Shown here piece after piece: positions 16,305 to 25,078 of a stretch of DNA of 64,000 nucleotides (within the stretch, counting starts at the first letter, position 1; each line of letters opens with the position of its first letter). The stretch comes from Ornithomonoglobus_A sp045612845 (lineage in GTDB: Bacteria > Bacillota > Clostridia > UBA1381). A model generated the notes under the pieces. The model was not told the DNA's origin, did no database searches, and saw nothing but the letters and a program-made list of their open reading frames with translations. A program made the position numbers and the translations under genes. The DNA lies in assembly GCA_045612845.1 (NCBI GenBank), contig JAZKZV010000006.1:124001-188000 (forward strand), given 5' to 3'.

Positions 16305-16982
16305 TTAGCTCCTTTTTTGTAAAATTTCTTTAGCAATTATTATATCCTCGGGTGTTGTTATTTTTATGTTCTCGTAACTGCCATGGGTTATTTTTACCTT
16401 TATTCCAATAAGAGATGCTACCATGCAATCGTCCGTTGCACTAAAGTTTTGCTCGCGTGCAGCTTTGTGTGCATTTATGATATCCTTTGTTTTAAAAGCC
16501 TGCGGTGTCTGAATCTGATACATCATTTCGCGGTCGGGTGTTGATATTATAAAACCACTTTCGTCGGTAACCTTTAGTGTGTCCTTGCATTTTACACCGA
16601 CTGCCGCCGCACCATGTTCTGTTACATCATTTATCACGCGTGTTATTTCGTCCTGTGTAATTAGAGCACGAGCTGCGTCGTGAATTAAAACAATATCTCC
16701 GCTTACAAAAGAAAGACCGTTATATACGCTAATTTGCCTTGTTTCGCCGCCCGTTGTTGAGGCGCGGAACTTTGATATTTTGTATTTATCGGCAATGTCG
16801 GCAATTTTTTGGTGTTCGTCCTTGCCGCTTACCACAATAATCTCGTCTATTTGGGGGTGATTTTGAAAGCACTGCATAGTGTGGGCTATAATTTCTTTGT
16901 TATTTAGCATAAGAAAAACCTTATTCTCTGCCGCACCCATACGCGTGCCCTTGCCGCCTGCCGCTATTAAAACACTTATCAT
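16305..16982 (-). CDS. ispD: 2-C-methyl-D-erythritol 4-phosphate cytidylyltransferase
   Basis: A 225-residue MEP-pathway enzyme transferring CMP from CTP to methylerythritol 4-phosphate. The nucleotide loop is IAAGGKGTRMG. VLIHDAARALI holds the metal-binding Asp. VGVKCKDTLKVTDESG, TPDREMMYQIQTPQAF and ATDDCMVASLIG are family signatures. It sits between carD and ispF, a common clostridial order. Start ATG after AAGGAGCC. Confidence 0.97.
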   Translation of the reverse strand: MISVLIAAGGKGTRMGAAENKVFLMLNNKEIIAHTMQCFQNHPQIDEIIVVSGKDEHQKIADIADKYKISKFRASTTGGETRQISVYNGLSFVSGDIVLIHDAARALITQDEITRVINDVTEHGAAAVGVKCKDTLKVTDESGFIISTPDREMMYQIQTPQAFKTKDIINAHKAAREQNFSATDDCMVASLIGIKVKITHGSYENIKITTPEDIIIAKEILQKRS

Positions 16983-17073
16983 TTCTGGCTCCTTATATAA
17001 AAGTTATATTAAAAATGGCGTAAAAACACCAATATATAAATCGATGTTTTTCCGCCGCCAATGGTGTAATAAA

Positions 17074-17559
17074 CTATAACAGTTCTAAAACCGTATCCTC
17101 TATAATACTTTCTATATCGCTTTGCGAAGCAAAAGAGGATAATATAAGCTCACTTATAACAATTTGTTTTGCATTCGAGAGAACCTTTCGTTCGTTTGTG
17201 GAAAGGCCTTTCTTTTTTTCGCGGTACATAAGGTCCTTTAAAACCTCCAGAACCTGATATATATTTCCTGATTTAAGCTTACCTATATTTTCGCGTTGTC
17301 TTTTGTTCCAGTTCGTGTCGTTTCCCAATGAGATTTTTCTGAAATATTCTATTATTTTTTTTGCCTCATCTGCACTTGCAACTGCTCTTAAACCGACCTT
17401 TTCGGAACCCGATACGGGAACGCTTGTTGTCATTCCTCCAACAGCCATCTTAATGGTGTAGTAGTCTTGCTTTTTACCCAAGACTTCGATTGTTCTGATT
17501 GTTTCGATGGTACCCGCTCCGTGTAATGGATGGACTACCGTGTCGCCTACCTTATACAT
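17074..17559 (-). CDS. CarD/CdnL-family RNA polymerase-binding regulator
   Basis: A 161-residue protein. The N-terminal Tudor-like RNAP-interaction domain (YKVGDTVVHPLHGAGTIETI, then YYTIKMAVGGMTTSVPV) is followed by a helical domain (NWNKRQRENIGKLKSGNIYQ, LSTNERKVLSNAKQIVISEL). Members bind the beta subunit lobe and stabilise open complexes at rRNA and housekeeping promoters. In Clostridia the gene commonly precedes ispD, as here. Start after AAGGAGCG. Confidence 0.93.
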   Translation of the reverse strand: MYKVGDTVVHPLHGAGTIETIRTIEVLGKKQDYYTIKMAVGGMTTSVPVSGSEKVGLRAVASADEAKKIIEYFRKISLGNDTNWNKRQRENIGKLKSGNIYQVLEVLKDLMYREKKKGLSTNERKVLSNAKQIVISELILSSFASQSDIESIIEDTVLELL

Positions 17560-17654
17560 AGTTGATGCGCTCCTTCAAACCTGTCATACGGTTTTTCCCT
17601 ACACTTAAATTATATCACAGAAAATACCAAAAGTCAATTTAATAAACAAAAAAA

Positions 17655-17690
17655 ACAAAAAAATGGGTTGGGAAAATATCTTCCCAACCG
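17655..17690 (-). terminator. Terminator downstream of pfkA
   Basis: GGTTGGGAA (17666-17674) pairs with TTCCCAACC (17681-17689). Read on the minus strand it is followed by CATTTTTTTG. Confidence 0.85.
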
Positions 17691-17720
17691 GTAATTTTGT
17701 ACTCTAAAATCAATAACCTT

Positions 17721-18695
17721 TTATATTGCAAGCATTTTCGCGAGTTCCACAAGATCCTCCGAAACACATTTTGACTGTTCTAAGCCCTCTTCTATATCAA
17801 CATCAATAATTTTTGAGTCCTTTGAGCAAACAACTCTGTTTTGCTTACCTTCTCTTAAAAGCTCAACCGCTGCTGCACCAAATCTCGAAGCCATTACTCT
17901 GTCGCGGACTGTCGGGTTTCCGCCTCTTTGAACATGTCCCAGGATAGTTGTTCTTGACTCAACACCAGTTGCCTTTTCTATTTTGTTAGCCAAATCCATT
18001 GCTCCGCCTACACCCTCTGCAACAATAACGATTGCGTGGTGCTTTCTTCTTTGCTTTGCCTCAAGAATAGGACGTATAACATCAGTATCAAAATCCCATT
18101 CTCTTTCGGGAATAAGAATAACATCTGCACCTGTAGCAATACCGCTCTCAAGTGCGATATATCCGGCACTGCGGCCCATAACCTCGATAACAGAGCATCT
18201 CTCATGTGATTGAGAGGTATCCCTTAGTTTATCGACTGCTTCTATAACAGTGTTAAGACAAGTATCAAAACCGATAGTATAGTCTGTTGAGCTTATGTCG
18301 TTATCTATTGTTGCAGGAACTGCGATTGTAGGAAGACCGGCAGCACACAAATCCTTTGCACCCCTGAATGTTCCGTCGCCGCCTATTGCAACAAGACCGT
18401 CAAGAGAGAAAACTCTTGCAATGTTTACAGCCTGGTCAACACCCTCCTGTGTTTTAAACTCGGGGCAACGTGCAGTTCTTAGGATTGTACCGCCCATGTT
18501 TATAACACCTGACATGTCTCTCGCATGGAGCTCTGTAAGCTCACCGTGAATAAGACCGTTGTAGCCACGCTCAATTCCCATTACCTTGATACCGTAATAT
18601 GAGGCAACTCTTACAACAGCACGTACTGCCGCATTCATACCCGGTGCGTCGCCGCCGCTTGTAAGAACGCCGATTGTTTTTATCTCTTTGTTCAT
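17721..18695 (-). CDS. pfkA: ATP-dependent 6-phosphofructokinase
   Basis: A 324-residue glycolytic enzyme making fructose 1,6-bisphosphate. I start at ATG 18695 (MNKEIKTIGVLTSGGDAPG), which follows AAAGGTGATGA; the open frame extends further upstream but into the preceding gene. Motifs: GGDAPGMNAAVRAVVR, LVAIGGDGTFRGAKDL (ATP site), VPATIDNDISSTDYTIGFDT (catalytic Asp), VIEVMGRSAGYIALESG, and IPEREWDFD. The Gly in GGDGT favours ATP over pyrophosphate as donor. Co-transcribed with the small gene upstream. Confidence 0.97.
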   Translation of the reverse strand: MNKEIKTIGVLTSGGDAPGMNAAVRAVVRVASYYGIKVMGIERGYNGLIHGELTELHARDMSGVINMGGTILRTARCPEFKTQEGVDQAVNIARVFSLDGLVAIGGDGTFRGAKDLCAAGLPTIAVPATIDNDISSTDYTIGFDTCLNTVIEAVDKLRDTSQSHERCSVIEVMGRSAGYIALESGIATGADVILIPEREWDFDTDVIRPILEAKQRRKHHAIVIVAEGVGGAMDLANKIEKATGVESRTTILGHVQRGGNPTVRDRVMASRFGAAAVELLREGKQNRVVCSKDSKIIDVDIEEGLEQSKCVSEDLVELAKMLAI

Positions 18696-18720
18696 ATATT
18701 CATCACCTTTCAGTATGTTT

Positions 18721-18912
18721 TCAGTTAAACAGATCTTCTTCAAAAATGAGGTTCTGCGCATCTTCTATCTCGCTTTGTGGAACATACACCTCATAAAATA
18801 TCTCGTCTGATTTTCTGCGGATAACCTTTGTTATAATATTATTTGCTCTAAGAACGGATAAAAGTTTTTTAATTTGTTCCTCGTTATGCGAAACAAACAA
18901 TGTAAGCCACAT
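18721..18912 (-). CDS. Small DUF2007-like protein
   Basis: A 63-residue protein starting at ATG after AAGGGAGA. The sequence WLTLFVSHNEEQIKKLLSVL and EVYVPQSEIEDAQNLIFEED has the beta-alpha-beta layout of the DUF2007 putative signal-transducing family (first helix after a short strand, then a basic beta hairpin, then D/E-x-x-A-x-x-L). Function is unknown. It is 25 bp upstream of pfkA and downstream of a good promoter, so it heads the pfkA transcript. Confidence 0.7.
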   Translation of the reverse strand: MWLTLFVSHNEEQIKKLLSVLRANNIITKVIRRKSDEIFYEVYVPQSEIEDAQNLIFEEDLFN

Positions 18913-18943
18913 ATATTAAATCTCCCTTCTTTTTTCAAATATC

Positions 18944-18973
18944 ACTATATACTATTTTAGCTTATTTTGTCAA
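18944..18973 (-). promoter_or_regulatory. Promoter of the DUF2007-pfkA transcript
   Basis: On the minus strand TTGACA (18973-18968) is followed after 16 bp by TATATA, or after 18 bp by TATAGT, about 32 bp before the ATG at 18912. Confidence 0.6.
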
Positions 18974-19044
18974 AAAAAGCAAGCATAATAAAGGCGCAAA
19001 AATAAGAGCAAACCGCAATAATTTTTGTGTGTTTTGTATATTAT

Positions 19045-22000
19045 CTATTTTATCTTTACCGAATCAGAGCCAAAAATACGTACTAAATCATCAAAAGCTG
19101 ACGGGTGGTTATTAAACCACAGATTTCGCGGTACGGAGGCTTGTTTTTTTGTATCCTCAAAGAACAGACGTACTTCCATATCACCATGATACGGAGCAAG
19201 AGCATCACTGACCGCTTTTAATGTTTGGGGAGAGTTTGTAGAAAGCTTTATATACAAAATCTGCTTTGCGGGGACAGACGCTATTGCGTCATTTACCTCT
19301 TTTGTCTCCTGAACAATTATCTGAACACTTCCGTCTTCCTTTGTGCTTACTTTACCATATATCACAAGGATATTATCCTCATTCATCATATATGAATAGT
19401 TTGCAAGAACCTTTGGAAAAACAATACATTCTACAGACCCATAAATATCTTCAACCTCTAAGAAAGCCATTTGTGTGTTGTTTTTGGTTGTTTTGTTTTT
19501 ACGTGCAGAGACAGACGCACAAACTGTAACATTCATATTGTCTTTTACGGAAGTATTTCCATTTTCATCACTCATAAGGTCAGCTATGGTATGTGTTATT
19601 ATTCCTCTTACCTTTTCGGAATATTCCTCCATAGGATGCCCCGAAAAATACATGCCTGCTGCAAGCTTTTCGTTTTTTAATAAAACCTTTTTAGGTAGCT
19701 CATCAATATCGGGGAACTCCATGTCCTTACCTGATGATACTTCATCATCAAAAAGAGTAATCTGACCTGCAACATTCTCGCGGCTGCTTCTCCATGTTCC
19801 GTCAACTGCAGACTCGTATACAGCTAAAAGCTGTGAGCGTTTTATTCCCATAGAATCAAATGCACCGCAGTTTATTAAGCCCTCCAAAGCACGCTTGTTT
19901 AAATCAAGACCGACAATTCTGTCTATAAAATCAGAAAAGCTTTTAAATTCTCCGCGTTCATTTCGCTCTCTTACAAGATTTACAATACAGTTTCTGCCTA
20001 CATTTTTTATGGCAGATAAGCCAAAACGGATTGCACCGTTCTCCACAGTAAAATCCTCCGAGCTCTTGTTTACATCGGGCGGAAGTCTTTTTATACCCAT
20101 ATCGGTACAGTTGGCAATATAATGGTTGATTTTTACACTGTCATCAACACTCGAAATTAAAGACGCCATAAACTCGACGGGATAAAATGTTTTTAAATAT
20201 GCAGTCTGATATGTTACAAACGCATACGCCGCCGCGTGTGATTTGTTAAATGCATAGTTTGCAAAATCGTTGATTTCGTCAAATATTGCAACAGCAACTG
20301 CCTCGCTTATTCCGTTTTTAATACAACCCTTGATTTCGCCATCATCTGAGCCATAGATAAAGTTCTGACGTTCAATCTTCATTGCATCAGCTTTCTTTTT
20401 TGAGATGGTTCTTCTCATAGAGTCCGCCTTACCCATAGAGTATCCCGCAAGGTTACGAACAATCTCCATAACCTGCTCCTGATACACCATACAACCGTAC
20501 GTAACGTCGAGAGTCTTTTCGAGTAGGGGGTGCTTGTATGTTATATTTTCGGGATTTTGCTTGTTTGAGATATATCTTGGAATCTGGTCCATGGGCCCCG
20601 GACGGTAAAGAGCAATACCCGCAATAATGTCCTCTAATGAGTCGGGCTTTAGCTCCTGCATAAACGACTGCATTCCCGCGCTTTCCATCTGGAACACACC
20701 CTCGGTATTTCCGCTCGATATAAGCTCAAAAACCTCTTTTTTGTTATAGTCAATTTTATCTAAGTCTATTTTTATATTATGTGTTTTTTCGATGATTTTT
20801 ATTGCATTTTCAATTACAGTTAAGTTTCTCAGGCCCAAAAAGTCCATTTTTAAAAGACCCAAGCTCTCAACAGTATCCTTTGTAAACTGAGTAGTTACAA
20901 AACCTTCCTTGTTGAGCGTTAAGGGCAGATAATTTACTATCGGCTCGCTTGTTATAACAACACCTGCCGCGTGGGTTGATGCGTGGCGCGGTAAACCCTC
21001 AAGGGCCATAGAAGTATCTATAAGCTCTTTTGTTTTTTCGTCAGTAGCATATGCGCTCTTTAACTCGGGCGAAACCTCGAGCGCCTTTTCGATTGTCATT
21101 TTAAGCTCGTTTGGAACAAGCTTTGCAACTCTGTCAACATCACCGTAGGGGACTGCAAGAGCACGTCCTACATCCCTTATTGCAAGGCGCGCTTTCATTG
21201 TTCCGAATGTTACAATCTGCGCCACTTGCTCAGAGCCATATTTTGAAACTACGTAGTCTATTACCTTTTGTCTGCCCTCGGGTGCAAAGTCGATATCAAT
21301 ATCGGGCATGGAAACACGCTCGGGATTTAAAATTCTCTCAAAAATAAGCGAATTTTTTATCGGGTCGATGCTTGTTATTTCAAGACAATACGAAACAAGG
21401 CTTCCTGCGGCAGAGCCTCTGCCCGGACCCACCATAACGTTATTTTCTCTTGCAAAGTGGATAAAATCCCAAACAATAAGGAAATAATCCACAAAGCCCA
21501 TATTTTCTATAACGCCGATTTCGTATTCAAGTCGCTCTTTTAGTTCGTCGGTTATGTTTTCGTATCTCTTTTTTAGCCCGTCAAAGCATAGCTCTCTTAA
21601 ATATTCCGACGCGCTTTTTCCGTCGGGTACGTCAAATTCCGGCAAATGACGTGAGTCAAAATCAAATTCGACATTACACATATCGGCAATTTTTAAAGTA
21701 TTCTCAATCGCTTGCGGTGCAAACGAAAACAGAGATGACATTTCGTCGTATGATTTTATATAAAACTCCTCAGTTTCAAACTTCATTCTGTCTTCGTCAT
21801 CAACAGTTTTATCCATTTGTATGCACATTAAAACGTCCTGATATTTTGCGTCGGCTTTTGTTACATAATGCACGTCGTTTGTTGCAACAAGTCCCACGCC
21901 AAGCTCGTCGCTAAGACGTAAAAGCTGCGGCATAATCTGTTTTTGCTCGCTAAGACCGTGGTCTTGTATCTCAATAAAATAGTTATCTTTTCCAAAAACA

Positions 22001-22488
22001 CCTATATATCTGTTTGCAACAGTCTTTGCGCCCTCAAAATCCCCGGCAAGAAGTTTTTTGGGAATTTCGCCTGCAATACACGCGCTAAGAGCAATAATCC
22101 CCTCTGAGTTCTGGCAAAGTATATCAAAATCAATTCTTGGCTTGTAGTAAAAACCCTCTGTGTGTCCGGCACTAACAAGCTTTATTAGGTTTTTATAACC
22201 GGTCTGGTTTTTAGCAAGCAAAATAAGATGGCTTGTTTTGTTATCTATATCATATTCCTTGTCAAATCGGGTTCGTGGTGCTACGTATACTTCGCAGCCG
22301 ATAATCGGTTTTATACCCTGAGCCTTACATTCTCTGTAAAAATCTATAACCCCGTACATAACTCCGTGGTCGGTTATTGCACAAGACGTCATACCGAGTT
22401 CCTTGACATGGCTAACAAGCCTCTTAATCTGGGCTTCCCCGTCAAGAAGACTATATTCGGTATGCACATGTAAATGACAAAAATCCAT
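19045..22488 (-). CDS. dnaE: DNA polymerase III alpha subunit (DnaE type)
   Basis: A 1147-residue replicative polymerase subunit. Domains in order: PHP domain (FCHLHVHTEYSLLDGEA, AITDHGVMYG); palm/fingers core with MVGPGRGSAAGSLVSY, the catalytic aspartates in MPDIDIDFAPEGR, and the third region at LKMDFLGLRNLTV; helix-hairpin-helix tail (RNCIVNLVRERNERG, ALEGLINCGAFDSMG); and a C-terminal OB fold (VTVCASVSARKNKTTKN). PHP metal residues look intact, so it may keep proofreading or pyrophosphatase-like activity. Full length for DnaE1/DnaE3. Start ATG after GAGGAGG. Clostridia often carry dnaE near pfkA, as here. Confidence 0.97.
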   Translation of the reverse strand: MDFCHLHVHTEYSLLDGEAQIKRLVSHVKELGMTSCAITDHGVMYGVIDFYRECKAQGIKPIIGCEVYVAPRTRFDKEYDIDNKTSHLILLAKNQTGYKNLIKLVSAGHTEGFYYKPRIDFDILCQNSEGIIALSACIAGEIPKKLLAGDFEGAKTVANRYIGVFGKDNYFIEIQDHGLSEQKQIMPQLLRLSDELGVGLVATNDVHYVTKADAKYQDVLMCIQMDKTVDDEDRMKFETEEFYIKSYDEMSSLFSFAPQAIENTLKIADMCNVEFDFDSRHLPEFDVPDGKSASEYLRELCFDGLKKRYENITDELKERLEYEIGVIENMGFVDYFLIVWDFIHFARENNVMVGPGRGSAAGSLVSYCLEITSIDPIKNSLIFERILNPERVSMPDIDIDFAPEGRQKVIDYVVSKYGSEQVAQIVTFGTMKARLAIRDVGRALAVPYGDVDRVAKLVPNELKMTIEKALEVSPELKSAYATDEKTKELIDTSMALEGLPRHASTHAAGVVITSEPIVNYLPLTLNKEGFVTTQFTKDTVESLGLLKMDFLGLRNLTVIENAIKIIEKTHNIKIDLDKIDYNKKEVFELISSGNTEGVFQMESAGMQSFMQELKPDSLEDIIAGIALYRPGPMDQIPRYISNKQNPENITYKHPLLEKTLDVTYGCMVYQEQVMEIVRNLAGYSMGKADSMRRTISKKKADAMKIERQNFIYGSDDGEIKGCIKNGISEAVAVAIFDEINDFANYAFNKSHAAAYAFVTYQTAYLKTFYPVEFMASLISSVDDSVKINHYIANCTDMGIKRLPPDVNKSSEDFTVENGAIRFGLSAIKNVGRNCIVNLVRERNERGEFKSFSDFIDRIVGLDLNKRALEGLINCGAFDSMGIKRSQLLAVYESAVDGTWRSSRENVAGQITLFDDEVSSGKDMEFPDIDELPKKVLLKNEKLAAGMYFSGHPMEEYSEKVRGIITHTIADLMSDENGNTSVKDNMNVTVCASVSARKNKTTKNNTQMAFLEVEDIYGSVECIVFPKVLANYSYMMNEDNILVIYGKVSTKEDGSVQIIVQETKEVNDAIASVPAKQILYIKLSTNSPQTLKAVSDALAPYHGDMEVRLFFEDTKKQASVPRNLWFNNHPSAFDDLVRIFGSDSVKIK

Positions 22489-22500
22489 TTTTTTCCTCCT

Positions 22501-22690
22501 CGCTTGATAATTTTGCGTATCTTACATTTTTACGGGACGTCGGGTGAACCAATTGCATCGCAATTGGTAGCGACAAAACCAACGGTTTTGGGAGCGTAGC
22601 CAAAACGCCATCCCCTACAAATTTTTGTACACTTGTACACGGCAATCGCTTATAGACCCAATCTGCGCAAAATTCTCTGCGCCCCTTTTG
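22501..22690 (-). repeat. Family E element interrupted by a family B element
   Basis: CGCTTGATAATTTTGCGTAT at the left and GCGCAAAATTCTCTGCGC at the right are the two ends of the 107-bp unit duplicated at 25768-25981. Between them lies a family B copy (about 22533-22620) starting GGGACGTCGGGTGAACC and ending CATCCCCTACAA. It contains CCAATTGCatcGCAATTGG and AAAACCaacGGTTTT hairpins. Confidence 0.75.
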
Positions 22691-22786
22691 CCAGGTTATT
22701 TTGTGCATCTTTATATGCGAGACAGACGGCTTAGATGCCCATGTTTTTTGGTAATTGCGACACATAAGGTTTAGATGCAACTCGTT

Positions 22787-22980
22787 TTTAGCTAAATTTT
22801 GCAACAAGTTGCAAAGCTAAATTATTCTGCTTCGCTCCATAGCTAAATAACTCCTTTAGAGTAGCTAAATTAAATTCGCTTTTAGCGTGCAAAGCACATT
22901 TAGCTGCCGTAGGCTATTTAGCTGAACTTGTTCAATTTAGCTCGCGATAGCGAATTTAGCTGCATTGCTTTGCAATGCAA
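22787..22980. repeat. Array of short hairpins joined by a constant AATTTAGCT/AGCTAAAT linker (array 1)
   Basis: A run of small self-complementary stems, each different (GCAACaaGTTGC, TGCaaaGCA, GCCgtaGGC, GAACttGTTC, CGCgataGCG, GCATTGctttGCAATGC), separated by AGCTAAAT in the left half and ATTTAGCT in the right half. The whole array is therefore roughly inverted about its centre. It is not a CRISPR: units are palindromic and the constant part is only 8-9 bp. The left boundary lies near GGTTTAGATGC at 22769-22779. Confidence 0.8.
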
Positions 22981-23007
22981 AAGTACAAATTAAGTCAGAA
23001 CTAAAAA

Positions 23008-23385
23008 TTATTTCTTAAATTTATTTATCCATTCTAAAATTGCATCATATTTCATATCACCTGAAGCAACAGATAAACCAAAATTAACAACATCTTCATT
23101 GGTACAATTCATTTTTATACCCTCTGCTTCTAAAAAAGTAAGCATAACATAAACACCAATTCTTTTATTCCCGTCAACAAAGGCATGATTAGATATCAAT
23201 GAAAATCCAAGACTTGCCGCTTTTTCTTCTTTACTCTTATAAAGTTCTTCCCCGCCGAATGTGGCATAAGCATTGTTAAGTGCACTTTCCAACAATCCAA
23301 CATCTCTTACACCTACACTACCACCAGTTTCTTCCGCTATCAGTTGATGCAAAAGCAAAACTTTTTCCTTACTTAATTTAATCAT
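23008..23385 (-). CDS. doc: Doc/Fic-family toxin
   Basis: A 125-residue toxin of a type II toxin-antitoxin pair. The signature HAFVDGNKRIG fits the Doc-type Fic motif HxFx(D/N)GNKR; Doc proteins phosphorylate EF-Tu and stop translation. The N-terminal EKVLLLHQLIAEETGGS and VRDVGLLESALNNAYATF helices are typical. Start codon overlaps the antitoxin stop as ATGA, so the two are translationally coupled. The pair lies between two hairpin arrays. Confidence 0.93.
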   Translation of the reverse strand: MIKLSKEKVLLLHQLIAEETGGSVGVRDVGLLESALNNAYATFGGEELYKSKEEKAASLGFSLISNHAFVDGNKRIGVYVMLTFLEAEGIKMNCTNEDVVNFGLSVASGDMKYDAILEWINKFKK

Positions 23386-23624
23386 TTTGCCAACTCCTCA
23401 AAAGCAGGTTTGAATCTATTCATAATTCTTCTTGCTGCCACATCAATTTTCTCATCATCTGTAATATCAAAATAAGAATTTGAATCTACATCAATAAGCA
23501 AAAATTTTGGTTTGTTGTTTTTAAATATAACTGCCTGACCATTATTCTCTGCCACTTTGGCAACCTTTGAAAAGTTTTGATTTGCTTCCGTCATAGTTGT
23601 AATTGTTTCAGTATTTATGTTCAT
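23382..23624 (-). CDS. phd: Phd/YefM-family antitoxin
   Basis: An 80-residue antitoxin. The N-terminal DNA-binding half reads TITTMTEANQNFSKVAKVAE and GQAVIFKNNKPKFLLIDVD, as in Phd/YefM dimers. The C-terminal tail (RRIMNRFKPAFEELAK) should wrap around the toxin. Start ATG after AGGAGGG. A consensus promoter overlaps a 39-bp dyad directly upstream, as expected for autorepression by the toxin-antitoxin complex. Confidence 0.9.
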   Translation of the reverse strand: MNINTETITTMTEANQNFSKVAKVAENNGQAVIFKNNKPKFLLIDVDSNSYFDITDDEKIDVAARRIMNRFKPAFEELAK

Positions 23625-23653
23625 AATTCCCTCCTATTATTTATACAATAAAT

Positions 23654-23698
23654 ATATCCTATAATTTATATTATATATAAATTGCAGGATATTGTCAA
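23654..23698 (-). promoter_or_regulatory. phd-doc promoter with overlapping dyad operator
   Basis: On the minus strand TTGACA (23698-23693) and TATAAT (23675-23670) are 17 bp apart. A dyad covers the spacer and -10: ATATCCT and AATTTATAT on one side match AGGATAT and ATATAAATT on the other (23654-23692), with 2-bp gaps and a 3-bp centre. This is a likely binding site for Phd. Confidence 0.8.
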
Positions 23699-23774
23699 CA
23701 TATTTATTTTTTTGAGTTTCCCATTTTTTAGAATCAAATTTCTGATATAGGGGATAGACGACTTAGATGCCACC

Positions 23775-23970
23775 ATTTAAGCTAATTTTTGAACTAAAGT
23801 TCAAAGCTAAATTATTCCGCTTCGCTTCATAGCGAAATTGTTTTTTTAAACAGCTAAATTTAATTCGCCATTAGCTGACTGCAAGGTCAATTTAGCTACG
23901 AAGTAATTTAGCGTACGTTAGTACATTTAGCTCGCAGAATGTGAATTTAGCTGCGGTCTTTAGACCGCAT
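23775..23970. repeat. Array of short hairpins with AATTTAGCT linkers (array 2)
   Basis: Homologous to the array at 22787-22980, with the same order of constant pieces (AAAGCTAAATTATTC, CGCTTCGCT, TAGC, AATTTAGCT). The stems differ but stay self-complementary: GAACTaaAGTTC, GTTTttttAAAC, GACtgcaagGTC, GTACgttaGTAC, GCGGTCtttaGACCGC. It is preceded by GATAGACGACTTAGATGCC and followed by GATATACGAATTAGATACC. Confidence 0.8.
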
Positions 23971-24002
23971 ATAAGGGATATACGAATTAGATACCGCACC
24001 CA

Positions 24003-24131
24003 AAAGGCTCCCTTGTGTAAAGGGAGCTGTCAGCATAGCTGACTGAGGGATTGTTTCTTTTGTTTCATTTACAACCCCTCCGAGTTTGCTTTCGCAAACC
24101 CACCTCCCCTTACACAGGGGAGGCTTTTTTT
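24003..24131. repeat. Palindromic repeat family C, complete copy
   Basis: Left arm AAGGCTCCCTTGTGTAAAGG (with its own stem) is the inverted counterpart of the right arm CCTTACACAGGGGAGGCTTT. The interior has GCTGTCAGCATAGCTGAC and GTTTGCtttcGCAAAC hairpins. The right arm with its T run would terminate plus-strand transcription. The rest of 23625-24255 holds only the promoter, array 2, this element and one more TTTAGATGC motif. Confidence 0.85.
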
Positions 24132-24255
24132 ACCCTCGTCAAATTTCGACATCCTTACTATAAGGAATGTACGGTTTAGATGCAAAGCCGTCGATACCAC
24201 GCTGTTTAGTGGCAAGTATGTGTCATGTCAGGATAAAAAAGTTTGTAATAAACAG

Positions 24256-25011
24256 TTAAGCTGTTATCATTGTCTTTGGTCCGTCTTTATACTGGGATAT
24301 GAGCCAATACATAGCCATTTCCATATCAATCTCATGATCTCCATCAAATACATCAAGGAAAACTCGTGAATTCGGATACTTTGAGTTTATATCATCATAT
24401 AATTCTAAGGTTTGTGATAGTGGAACGCTACTGTCAAATTTACCATGGAAAATTTTAAGATTTGCCTTTGCAATGTTATCAATATAGTTCGAAGGCGATC
24501 TTTTTATCATTTCATAAATATCATTACTGCAACAAGCAAGCACATGTTCTCTTGCCCGCAGGTTTTGGTCTTTGTATTTTACCAGGTCACAAATCGGTGC
24601 ATATGCTCCTATCGCCTTAAAGTATTCCGGGCAAAAACCTGCCATCAGTAATGCCATATGTGCACCTCCGCTGAGTCCTAACAAAAATACATTTTCGCTA
24701 TCTACATTTTCATTTGCTATAACATAATCCATAGCGTCTTTTATGTCTTGTTTTGCATATTCGGAACCACAAGCTTGTGTGCAAATAGGATTTGACATTA
24801 AATTAGTCCCCCGAAATTCAGGCAACAACAGATTAAAATCATATTTTTCCGCGTATGGCAACATATTTTCAATTTGATTGAATCTGTTGTAGCTCCATGT
24901 GTGAAGACCTACCAATAATGGTCGTTTTTCATTTGATTCTGCTTTATAAAAAAGTGATGGTTGCATCGAACAATCTATAGTTGATTTTATTAAAATTTCT
25001 GTTTGTTTCAT
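24256..25011 (-). CDS. Alpha/beta hydrolase (dienelactone hydrolase or acyl-peptidase-like)
   Basis: A 251-residue cytoplasmic hydrolase without a signal peptide. The nucleophile elbow is LLGLSGGAHMA (GxSxG). The acid is likely Asp in IFHGKFDSSVPL and the base His in VFDGDHEIDME, giving an intact Ser-Asp-His triad in the normal order. The oxyanion region is LLVGLHTWSYN. It hydrolyses an ester or peptide-like bond; substrate unknown. Start ATG after AAAAAGGAG. It sits between the repeat-rich island and whiA and looks like an insertion in an otherwise conserved housekeeping order. Confidence 0.88.
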   Translation of the reverse strand: MKQTEILIKSTIDCSMQPSLFYKAESNEKRPLLVGLHTWSYNRFNQIENMLPYAEKYDFNLLLPEFRGTNLMSNPICTQACGSEYAKQDIKDAMDYVIANENVDSENVFLLGLSGGAHMALLMAGFCPEYFKAIGAYAPICDLVKYKDQNLRAREHVLACCSNDIYEMIKRSPSNYIDNIAKANLKIFHGKFDSSVPLSQTLELYDDINSKYPNSRVFLDVFDGDHEIDMEMAMYWLISQYKDGPKTMITA

Positions 25012-25078
25012 TTATTTTACTCCTTTTTTCATTATTCTACATCCTTTATAATTTCGTGTCAAGTCAGGAACAAAAACC

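Noticed and set aside
22787..23970. CRISPR array
   Set aside because: The constant part is only 8-9 bp and flips orientation, the variable parts are self-complementary, and no cas genes are present.
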